From positions 186,001 to 250,000 of the forward strand of contig NC_017834.1 of NCBI RefSeq assembly GCF_000260715.1: a DNA stretch of 64,000 nucleotides. The letters run 5' to 3'. Source of the stretch: Bifidobacterium animalis subsp. animalis ATCC 25527 (lineage in GTDB: Bacteria > Actinomycetota > Actinomycetes > Actinomycetales > Bifidobacteriaceae). Position 1 is the stretch's first letter, and each line of letters begins with the position of its first letter. Both the position numbers and the translations under genes were made by a program. The notes beneath the pieces were generated by a model that worked only from the letters and a program-made list of their open reading frames with translations, did not search any database and was not told the origin of the DNA. Below are positions 54,983 to 64,000 of the stretch, in pieces.

Positions 54983-54997
54983 TCCTGTGATTCCCCT

Positions 54998-55033
54998 ACG
55001 CGTGCGCCGTCTGGATTCAGGCGGCGCACGCGT
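54998..55033 (+). terminator. GC hairpin after the phasin-like gene
   Basis: ACGCGTGCGCCG (54998-55009) pairs perfectly with CGGCGCACGCGT (55022-55033). No U-tract follows, so it may act as a barrier hairpin rather than a full intrinsic terminator. Confidence 0.55.
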
Positions 55034-55090
55034 GTATGTTCACCCGTATGCGCCGGCGACGCCGGCCTCCCGACTGGGTAGGATTCTTAT

Positions 55091-57241
55091 ATGAGCGACA
55101 AGAACAGCGACAAGTCCAAGCGAGAAACCGAGGCGCATGAGCTCAGGCGTGACGTGCGACGCGAGGAGGCCGGGCAGCGCCGGCAGCAGCGCAAGGACGC
55201 CCGCGAGGCACGCCATCTCGAACACGAGGAGAAGCACGAGACCTCCGAGCTCATCGACCTGAGCAACCGTTTGGAGAACCAGGAGGCCCACAGCGACGGC
55301 CCGGCCTTCGACAATCCGACCGACGACGCATTGCGGGCGACGGTGGAGACCGCCGAATCCGAGAAGATCCTGCATCTTGGCGATGAGGTGGACGAACAAG
55401 GCGCCATCATCGAACACAATCTGCAGCGCGAGGAAGCCGAGCAGTCCGGCGGCGAGACGAGTGAAACCGCGGCACAGCCGGAAACGCCAGCGCCGCAATC
55501 TGCGCAGTCCGAACGCCCGGCGGACGCGCACACCCACGACATCCCGGTGAGCATCGCGCGCAGGCAGCAGCCGCAGGTCGAGGAGACGATCGGTCTGTTC
55601 GGCGCGCACAAGCGCAATTTCTCGAGCGAATACCACCTGACGCGCATGAGCAAGGCGAAACGCCTCAAGCAGATTGGCAAGATCGCGCTCGAATACGACG
55701 CGCTGCGCGGACTCACGCCGGTCAAGATGCGCCTTATGTTCGAAGCGCTCGGGCCCACCTTCGTGAAGGTCGGTCAGATTCTGTCGATGCGGTCGGAGAT
55801 TCTGCCCGAGTCGTTCTGCGCCGAGCTTTCCAAACTGCGTGCGGACGCCGACCCGATGCCGTACGCGATCGTGCTCGAAACACTGGAGAACGAATACCAG
55901 CGGCCCATCGACGAGATCTTCGAGCACATCGACACCACGCCGCTCGGCTCCGCATCGCTCGCGCAGGTGCACCGTGCGACGCTGAAGACCGGCGAGGACG
56001 TGGCCGTGAAGGTGCAGCGGCCGGGCGTGCGCGAAACAATGGCGCAGGATGTCTCGATCATGCGCTCGCTCGCCAAGGGCGCCACGAAGATCATGCACAA
56101 CTCGCAGGTGGTCGATTTCCGCGGCGTGGTGGAGGAGCTGTGGGAGACCTTCGACGAGGAGACGAACTTCCTGAACGAGGCGCGTAATCTGGCCGAATTC
56201 AAACGGTTTTGCTCGCACTATGCGTACATGGACTGCCCGACGCCGTTCACCGACCTGTGCACTGAGCACGTGCTCGTCATGCAATACATCGACGGCATAC
56301 CGATCTCGCATACGCGCGAACTGATCGACGACGGCTACTCGCTCAACGAGATCGGCACCAAGCTCGTCGACAACTACGCCGCGCAGATTCTTGACGCCGG
56401 CTTCTTCCACGCCGACCCCCACCCCGGCAACATCGAGATTCGCGACGGCAAGATCATTCTGCTCGACCTCGGCATGACTGGCAGACTCGACGCGCGCACC
56501 CGCATGGCCCTCAAACAGATGCTGTTCGCCGTGGCCAAGCAGAACTCGGCGGACCTCGCCGACGCGCTGCTCCGCTTCGCCGGCACCGATGTGGAGCGGG
56601 CGGACTACCCGTCGCTGCTCGGCGATCTCGACGGCATTGTGGAGGAGTTCGGCACCGTGGACCTCGCCGACCTCGATCTGGCGGCGTTCATCACCTCGCT
56701 CACGCAGATGGCACGCCGGCACGGCATAGAGATCCCCAGCTCGGTGACCACGGTGGGCCGCGCGCTCGTGACGTTGGAGGGTCTGCTCGACGAGTTCATT
56801 CCGAACGTCAACATGATTGAGATCATCTCCCAGCACATCGAATCGTCGAAAACGCCGGTGGAGATGGTGAAATCCGAGGTGAAGAGACTCGGCATAGAGA
56901 GCGAGCAGGCGCTGCACAGCGGGCTCAAGGGCATCGTGGACGCGCAGACCGCCCTGCACATGCTCACGCGCGGCGAACTCAAGATGAATCTCGAGCTCGT
57001 GGGATCCGAGGAGCCGCTCAGCCAGATGAGCGACATGGTGAACCGGCTGACGATGGCACTCATTGTGGTCGGTCTGTTCATCGGCTCCTCGATCGTGTAT
57101 TACGCCGGCATGAAGCCGATCATCTTCGGCATACCGGTGGTCGGGTTCCTCGGGTACGTGGCGGCGTTCGTGCTGTCGGTCTGGATCGTGATCGACATTC
57201 TGATCAAACGGCACGCGGCGAAACACAAGACGCGCAAGTAG
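55091..57241 (+). CDS. ABC1/UbiB-family atypical kinase, membrane-anchored
   Basis: The 716-residue protein has a charged, low-complexity N-terminal region of about 185 residues and then the UbiB kinase-like domain. Motifs are ALGPTFVKVGQILSMRSEIL (KxGQ), PLGSASLAQVHRATL, AVKVQRPG, GFFHADPHPGNI and LLDLGMTGRL. Two transmembrane helices are at the C-terminus (about 660-705). Family members are linked to isoprenoid-quinone biology; bifidobacteria are not known for quinones, so the role here is open. The 190-residue disordered extension is unusual. Confidence 0.88.
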   Translation: MSDKNSDKSKRETEAHELRRDVRREEAGQRRQQRKDAREARHLEHEEKHETSELIDLSNRLENQEAHSDGPAFDNPTDDALRATVETAESEKILHLGDEVDEQGAIIEHNLQREEAEQSGGETSETAAQPETPAPQSAQSERPADAHTHDIPVSIARRQQPQVEETIGLFGAHKRNFSSEYHLTRMSKAKRLKQIGKIALEYDALRGLTPVKMRLMFEALGPTFVKVGQILSMRSEILPESFCAELSKLRADADPMPYAIVLETLENEYQRPIDEIFEHIDTTPLGSASLAQVHRATLKTGEDVAVKVQRPGVRETMAQDVSIMRSLAKGATKIMHNSQVVDFRGVVEELWETFDEETNFLNEARNLAEFKRFCSHYAYMDCPTPFTDLCTEHVLVMQYIDGIPISHTRELIDDGYSLNEIGTKLVDNYAAQILDAGFFHADPHPGNIEIRDGKIILLDLGMTGRLDARTRMALKQMLFAVAKQNSADLADALLRFAGTDVERADYPSLLGDLDGIVEEFGTVDLADLDLAAFITSLTQMARRHGIEIPSSVTTVGRALVTLEGLLDEFIPNVNMIEIISQHIESSKTPVEMVKSEVKRLGIESEQALHSGLKGIVDAQTALHMLTRGELKMNLELVGSEEPLSQMSDMVNRLTMALIVVGLFIGSSIVYYAGMKPIIFGIPVVGFLGYVAAFVLSVWIVIDILIKRHAAKHKTRK

Positions 57242-57352
57242 CAGCACAGACGGTGGCGCGCGCCGCATAGCTGAGCGCGTAGGCTGCGCGCGTGCGCGGA
57301 TTCGGGTAGTCTCGTGCATAGTGACGTGCTTTCGAGTTTAGGGAGGGCAAAT

Positions 57353-58390
57353 ATGGCCAATGCATTGAAGAAAGCGCTGATTGGCGGCGCAGTGGCCGCG
57401 GGATTGGGCGTGTGGGCGGTGGCCCCGCGCACTTTCAACAACAAGCGGAAGAACTACGTGCCCACGCTGCCGGATGTGCTGTATGCGCACCGCGGTCTGC
57501 ACGACGCCGGCTCCGGTCTCTCGCAACAGCATGCCGGCGAAAGCGGCGAGTACATCGCACTCGCGCGCCGCATGGCATTGCGCGCCGGGTACGGCTCCAT
57601 CGACGAGCCCGGCCCGCTGGCACCTGAGAACTCACTGGCCGCATTCGCGGCGGCGGCCGAGGCGGGGTACGGCATCGAACTCGACGTGCAGCTGACGCTC
57701 GACAACAAGGTGGTCGTGGCCCATGACCCCGATCTGCTGCGTGTGGCGGGAGATCCGCGCAATATTCGCGATCTCACCTACGACGAGCTCGTGCGCATCC
57801 CGCTGTTCCCCACGGCGGCTCCCGGTGCCGAGGTCTCCCCGTTGCTGCCCGGCGCCACCGAGAATCCGCCGCTTGTGACCACGCCATCGCAGGCACAGGC
57901 CGGGTATTACCAGCATGTGCCGCTGCTCGAGGATGTGCTGCGTGTGGTGGACGGCCGCGTGCCGATCATCGTCGAATTCAAATTCGAGAACTACCGTACG
58001 TGGGACGACCGCGACGAGGAGCTCATGCAGACCGCGGCCGATCTGCTCGACGCCTACCAGGGACTGTATGTGGTGGAGTCGTTCAACCCGGCCGCAATGA
58101 ACTGGTACAAGCGCGAGCACCCCGATGTATGCCGCGGCCAGCTCGCCGAAGACACGGCGTTCACTGCGAACCCGATGCTGTGGATGGGCGGCAAGCTCAT
58201 GTTCAACGAGATCTCGCGCCCGGACTTCGTGGCATACGATTTCAAGAACGGCGACGGCGCCATGCTGCGCTTCGTGCGCAGAATGGGCGCGATGGCCGTG
58301 GCGTGGACCGTGCGCACCTCCGACGAGCTCGCGGGCGCGCAGCCGTACTTCGACCGCTTCATTTTCGAGGCATTCGTACCGAAGCAGTGA
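57353..58390 (+). CDS. Glycerophosphodiester phosphodiesterase family protein
   Basis: The 345-residue protein starts with a hydrophobic helix (about 8-28) that may anchor or export it. The GDPD domain has LYAHRGLHD (catalytic His-Arg), PENSLAAFAAAAEAGYGIEL with the metal-binding ELDVQLT, VVVAHDPDL and, near the end, AVAWTVRTSDEL. It hydrolyses glycerophosphodiesters, possibly from lipids or lipoteichoic acid. GGGAGGG precedes the ATG at 57353. A strong terminator separates it from the convergent upp gene. Confidence 0.9.
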   Translation: MANALKKALIGGAVAAGLGVWAVAPRTFNNKRKNYVPTLPDVLYAHRGLHDAGSGLSQQHAGESGEYIALARRMALRAGYGSIDEPGPLAPENSLAAFAAAAEAGYGIELDVQLTLDNKVVVAHDPDLLRVAGDPRNIRDLTYDELVRIPLFPTAAPGAEVSPLLPGATENPPLVTTPSQAQAGYYQHVPLLEDVLRVVDGRVPIIVEFKFENYRTWDDRDEELMQTAADLLDAYQGLYVVESFNPAAMNWYKREHPDVCRGQLAEDTAFTANPMLWMGGKLMFNEISRPDFVAYDFKNGDGAMLRFVRRMGAMAVAWTVRTSDELAGAQPYFDRFIFEAFVPKQ

Positions 58391-58428
58391 ATCTGAGCGT
58401 TTTCTGACCCGTACCCCTCAACAAAAGA

Positions 58429-58468
58429 CTGTACCCCCGAACATGAGTAGATCTGTTCGGGGGTACAG
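58429..58468. terminator. Bidirectional terminator between GDPD and upp genes
   Basis: CTGTACCCCCGAACA (58429-58443) pairs perfectly with TGTTCGGGGGTACAG (58454-58468). On the minus strand TCTTTTGTTG follows, making it a good terminator for upp; on the plus strand only TTTG follows. Confidence 0.85.
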
Positions 58469-58480
58469 TTTGCCGGTAGG

Positions 58481-59122
58481 TCAGTCGATGACGCCGTAGA
58501 GGCGATCGCCGGCGTCGCCCAGGCCGGGGACGATGTAGCTCTTGTCATTGAGGCCTTCGTCGACGCCGCACACGACCACGCGGAAGTTAATACCTTCGCG
58601 AATGTTCTCCTCGACGAACTTGATGCCCTCCGGAGCGGCGATGATGCAGATCGCCGTGACATCCTTGGCACCCTTGTCCATCAGATAGTGTGTCGCGGTG
58701 ACGAGCGTGCCGCCGGTCGCGAGCATCGGGTCGATGAGGAAGCACTGGCGGCCGGAGAGATCGTCAGGCAGGCGGTTCGCGTACGTGATCTGCTGGGTCG
58801 GGTGCTCCTCGTCGCGCTTCATTCCCAGGAAGCCGACCTCGGCGCTCGGCATCATGCGCGTCATGCCGTCGAGCATGCCCAGACCGGCGCGCAGCACCGG
58901 CACGATGATTGGGCGCGGCTTGGCAATCTGCTTGCCGACCATGGGCGCGACCGGGGTCTCGATCGGCTTGTCTACGACCTCGAGATTGCGGGTCGCTTCG
59001 TAGGCCTCCAGCGAGACGAGCTCGGAGACGAGTTCGCGGAACGTGGAGGAGGGGGTGTTCTTGTCGCGGAGCACCGTGAGCTTGTGCTCGATGAGCGGGT
59101 GATTGAGTACATGCAATTCCAT
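58481..59122 (-). CDS. upp: Uracil phosphoribosyltransferase
   Basis: The 213-residue protein has [10 protein letters not shown], the PRPP-binding motif [12 protein letters not shown] and the C-terminal GVDEGLND...[15 protein letters not shown], all conserved in bacterial Upp. It makes UMP from uracil and PRPP in pyrimidine salvage. No ribosome site precedes ATG 59122; TACTCT (59135-59130 on the minus strand) lies seven bases upstream, which fits a leaderless transcript. Confidence 0.96.
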   Translation of the reverse strand: MELHVLNHPLIEHKLTVLRDKNTPSSTFRELVSELVSLEAYEATRNLEVVDKPIETPVAPMVGKQIAKPRPIIVPVLRAGLGMLDGMTRMMPSAEVGFLGMKRDEEHPTQQITYANRLPDDLSGRQCFLIDPMLATGGTLVTATHYLMDKGAKDVTAICIIAAPEGIKFVEENIREGINFRVVVCGVDEGLNDKSYIVPGLGDAGDRLYGVID

Positions 59123-59404
59123 AGTTACTAGAGTAAGCCTTGTTTGTGTTCGCGGGTGACAAAACACGAAATTCAGTGCCGAATTATGCGTTCAGATTGC
59201 GCACGCTGCCGTTGTCGATGAGCTCGCGGTGAACAGACGGCAGAAATATTAGGAAAACGCCGGACCGCAAAAGCGCCTGTCGGCGCAAAGGCCGCTCGCG
59301 GCGGCAAAAAACGGAGCCCGGGGCTATGTACGGCCCGGCGCAATACCCAAGCATACACCTTTCGCCAAGGTGTGTCGGCCTGCAGTGCTCTGAACGATGA
59401 ATCT

Positions 59405-59745
59405 GCGATCTCATATGACAAATATGCGCGAGAGTACACGGGTTTGTCGCGCTGGCAATCTGCAGATATGACAAACCCGTGTGTGAGGGTGCCTGTTTAT
59501 CATGTTGGGAACATGCAAACGCGACAAAGCAGTGCGTGGGTGTACGGAGTCGTCGCGGGAGCGATGCGCAGATGTGACAAAGCAGTGCATGCGTGTACGG
59601 CATTGTCGCGGGAACGGTCTGCAAACATGACAAACGCGTGCATGAGCGCATATGTTCGTCATATTGCGGGCCTGTCAATGCGACGAATGCGCGCAGATTC
59701 GCACTGGTTTGTCACGCGGGAAGTGCGCGCCCCGCAAAACCGGCC
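59405..59745. repeat. Tandem 53-nt repeat array E (6 units)
   Basis: TGACAAA or CGACAAA/CGACGAA marks begin at 59416, 59469, 59522, 59575, 59628 and 59681, exactly 53 apart. Each unit pairs TGACAAA with a downstream TTGTCGCG or TTCGTCA arm. The array ends two bases from the stop codon of the gene at 59748. The stretch 59123-59404 upstream of upp has no gene, only short GC hairpins near 59270-59300. Confidence 0.85.
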
Positions 59746-59747
59746 GG

Positions 59748-60467
59748 TTACTCGAGCTTGCCTTGGCGCCACAGGGCCGCGCCGTGCTTGAAATCCTTGC
59801 TCGTGATGTTCAGATTCGCCGCGGTGTGCAGCAGTTGCGCGGCCTGCGTGCGCCACCGCTTGCTCTGCTCGGCGGTGAAATCGATCGGATTCAGATTCGC
59901 CCGCTGCGTGAGATTGCGCGCCTCGACGCGCAATCCGAGTGCGACGATGCCAACGAACACCGATGCGCGCGTCAACGCGACCGCGAAATCGCCGCGGAAC
60001 GCGCCGGTGAGAATCGAGTCGGCAGTGCGCGCGATGTCATCTTCGGTGGGGGCGGAATCCACGCCGGCGATCGCGGAGGCGGAGGTGGCGATTGGCTCGC
60101 CCAGGCGCCATAGCCGGGCGATGGTGTCGCGCTGCTTGCGCATCCATGACCGCAGCAGATACAGCCGCCACAGCACGCCGGGCAGCGAGTCCGGCTCCGC
60201 TTTGCTCCACAGTTCGGCGATCACGTCGACCCCTTCGCGGTCCACCAGCGTGAGCACGCGCTCCACAATGGCGGGGTCGTCGGTCTTGTGCACCTTGCTC
60301 AGCAGGGCCCAGGCGGTGGTGTGGGCGACTTCGCGCAGGCGTTCGGGATTGACGTCGCTGGCCAGTCCCTCGGCAATCGCCTGATCGAGCTGGCCAGGGC
60401 GAGCGGGGCGGGGCGAGCCCGTGTGCGTGAATGCGGAACGGCTCGCGATAATCGAGCCGGAATGCAT
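59748..60467 (-). CDS. Conserved-looking soluble protein of unknown function
   Basis: A 239-residue, mostly helical, Ala- and Arg-rich protein (for example LREVAHTTAWALLSKVHKTD and LWRLYLLRSWMRKQRDTIARL). No domain is recognised. ATG 60467 is four bases after the stop of the MutT-like gene, so it is translationally coupled and may work with it; a TTG at 60482 is a less likely start. Array E abuts its 3' end. Confidence 0.7.
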   Translation of the reverse strand: MHSGSIIASRSAFTHTGSPRPARPGQLDQAIAEGLASDVNPERLREVAHTTAWALLSKVHKTDDPAIVERVLTLVDREGVDVIAELWSKAEPDSLPGVLWRLYLLRSWMRKQRDTIARLWRLGEPIATSASAIAGVDSAPTEDDIARTADSILTGAFRGDFAVALTRASVFVGIVALGLRVEARNLTQRANLNPIDFTAEQSKRWRTQAAQLLHTAANLNITSKDFKHGAALWRQGKLE

Positions 60468-60471
60468 GGAA

Positions 60472-61533
60472 TTAGTAGACAATAGGCGTCACTTTCTGTA
60501 TGTCGATGATGCGCGGGCCATCTTCGGTCTGCACGAGGAACAGCGCGAACGCGTTCGCCGTGGCCATGTACGGCGATTTCGCGACGAGTCTCTTAGCCAG
60601 CGATTTGGTTGCGCACAATGGGCGCAGATGTTCAAACATACCACCGATCACCGGCCTGTGCATGCAAATCGCCATCGTGTTGCCGGTCTCGAGCACATGT
60701 TTGATCTGCTCGGCGAAGCAATGCCAGGCCGCCTGCGGGTCGCGCTCGAACGCCTCCTCGGTGAGCGGCGGCAGTGCGCGGCGCTCGCGTTTCGTTTGCC
60801 AGGAGAGCATTTCTATGGTCTGTTCACAGCGGGTCCACGGCGAGGTGGCGAGCTCGACCGGATTATAGCAGGCGAGTTCGCGGTCGAGCGCATACGCGGC
60901 GGCGGCGCCCTCCGGGGTAATCGGGCGGTGCGGCTCGGTGCCGTCCCACTGCTTGCGCGGCTCCGCCTTGGCATGGCGCACGAGCAGCAATGGCGTCGTT
61001 GTGAGCGCGCCCTCCTCGATGCGGTCCACGAATAGCGCGAGCATATCGCGGTCGGTGGAATGCGTGAGCCTCTTGCGCGCCTTGTCGAGCGAGAGCCACG
61101 AGATCTCGCTCACCTCGCCCAGATCGACCGCGTGAATGGGGGCGAAGGCCTCGCGGCGGTGCCAGTTGTCGTCGTCGCTGATTTGCGTGGCCATCCAGTA
61201 CAGCACATGCTTGGTGGCGTCCTTGCCGTCGCCGCGGCCCGTGTGACGCGTTTTCTTGCCCTCGGAGGAGAGCGGGTACTCCACTTCGCCCAGGAACGGG
61301 CCGAGCGCGACGGGGAAGCCCGTTTCCTCGCCGATTTCGCGCACCGCCGCGTGCCGGTGCGATTCGTTGATCTCCAGTTTGCCTTTCGGCCAGCTCCAGT
61401 CATCGTATTTCGGGCGGTGCACGAGGCACACCTCCACGTCGTTCGCGCTCAACGGAGCCATCATTGAGCCGATGCTGCGCACAATGCGGTACACGATGCC
61501 GCCCGCAGCCTCCACAGTTCGTTTCTCACTCAT
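60472..61533 (-). CDS. NUDIX hydrolase fused to histidine phosphatase (MutT1-like)
   Basis: The 353-residue protein has an N-terminal NUDIX domain (about 8-160) with a complete Nudix box from [20 protein letters not shown] to TGF. The C-terminal histidine-phosphatase domain (about 180-335) has [12 protein letters not shown] (RHG motif) and CMHRPVI. The same fusion in mycobacterial MutT1 sanitises 8-oxo-dGTP/8-oxo-GTP and diadenosine polyphosphates. It lies between ppk1 and an unknown gene, all on the minus strand. Confidence 0.92.
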   Translation of the reverse strand: MSEKRTVEAAGGIVYRIVRSIGSMMAPLSANDVEVCLVHRPKYDDWSWPKGKLEINESHRHAAVREIGEETGFPVALGPFLGEVEYPLSSEGKKTRHTGRGDGKDATKHVLYWMATQISDDDNWHRREAFAPIHAVDLGEVSEISWLSLDKARKRLTHSTDRDMLALFVDRIEEGALTTTPLLLVRHAKAEPRKQWDGTEPHRPITPEGAAAAYALDRELACYNPVELATSPWTRCEQTIEMLSWQTKRERRALPPLTEEAFERDPQAAWHCFAEQIKHVLETGNTMAICMHRPVIGGMFEHLRPLCATKSLAKRLVAKSPYMATANAFALFLVQTEDGPRIIDIQKVTPIVY

Positions 61534-61552
61534 GGTTTCAGATTACGCCATT

Positions 61553-61720
61553 CGCTGCGTAAAAAGATTCCTCTGCGTAAAAAGCTGCCTTGTGCAAGAG
61601 CCGCACTGGCGTGAAAGCCTCCTTTGCGTAGAATGCGGCTTCCTCTGCGTAAACTTCCTCTGCGTAAAAAGGGACAGATTGGCGCTGGTAATGTCTCTTT
61701 TTACGCAGAGAGAAGGCGGT
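61553..61720. repeat. Dispersed palindromic repeat, family F copy 4 (multiple units)
   Basis: CTGCGTAA arms begin at 61555, 61573, 61645 and 61660, with TTGCGTAG at 61624. A full hairpin CTGCGTAAAAAGGGACAG (61660-61677) faces TGTCTCTTTTTACGCAG (to about 61710). The cluster fills the gap between the mutT1-like gene and the 3' end of ppk1. Confidence 0.7.
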
Positions 61721-61740
61721 CTACGCAGAATGGCGGCAGA

Positions 61741-63975
<2,235 letters not shown>

Positions 63976-64000
63976 GGTTCTACTTTAGAACGAGCGGGCT

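Overview
The window reads as chromosomal DNA of a high-GC actinobacterium, most likely a Bifidobacterium. The grounds are the strong G/C bias at third codon positions, bifidobacterial-type gene content (MurT/GatD, a NUDIX plus histidine-phosphatase MutT, PepD-type C69 dipeptidase, PPK1, paired YhgE/Pip membrane proteins), DnaA boxes of the TTATCCACA type, and several apparently leaderless genes. The genus is inferred from gene content, not proven; the species is not assigned.

Layout. 1-7.7 kb: the tail of a FetB-type permease, two APC amino-acid permeases and, between them, a MacB/FtsX-type ABC pair. 7.7-15.6 kb: a second ABC pair whose permease is a pseudogene, then a MarR regulator and a heterodimeric ABC exporter, with the same operator in front of the regulator and the exporter. 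15.6-21.2 kb: a polysaccharide-deacetylase-like protein, a PAP2 phosphatase, a sugar O-acetyltransferase, a small membrane protein and about 1 kb of tandem repeats. 20.5-26.1 kb: a three-gene operon of two giant YhgE/Pip proteins and a TetR regulator. 26.4-29.4 kb: a complete ECF transporter (S, T and fused double ATPase). 29.4-33.9 kb: a Zur-boxed AdcA/ZinT zinc lipoprotein, a patatin-like protein divergent from a TetR regulator, and a low-complexity membrane protein.

34.04-42.44 kb is an integrated mobile element bounded by 39-bp direct repeats, inserted into the 3' half of a tRNA-Lys gene that it restores. It carries an AlpA-like regulator, a DUF3631 P-loop protein, several small unknown proteins, a scaffold-like protein, an HK97-type major capsid protein, an unknown HTH-like protein and a tyrosine integrase. 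It has no recognisable portal, terminase, tail or lysis gene, so it looks like a minimal capsid-encoding phage satellite of the kind represented by the phiRv elements of mycobacteria. It also holds a widely spaced inverted pair of 9-bp iteron arrays and a strong promoter plus terminator hairpin ahead of the capsid gene.

42.5-64 kb is core chromosome: dipeptidase, TetR, ftsY, the nitrogen cluster amtB-glnK-glnD (GlnD without ACT domains), dnaB preceded by six clustered DnaA boxes, murT-gatD (MurT without the zinc ribbon), a phasin-like protein, an ABC1 kinase, a glycerophosphodiesterase, upp, a conserved unknown gene, mutT1-like and ppk1.

A recurring oddity is a set of tandem arrays with a 51-53-nt period (2.2, 17.3, 19.6, 20.2 and 59.4 kb) plus a separate dispersed palindrome (33.0, 44.2, 48.5, 61.6 kb). 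Nearly all of them sit directly at the 3' ends of genes. They differ in sequence but share period, placement and an inverted-repeat design.
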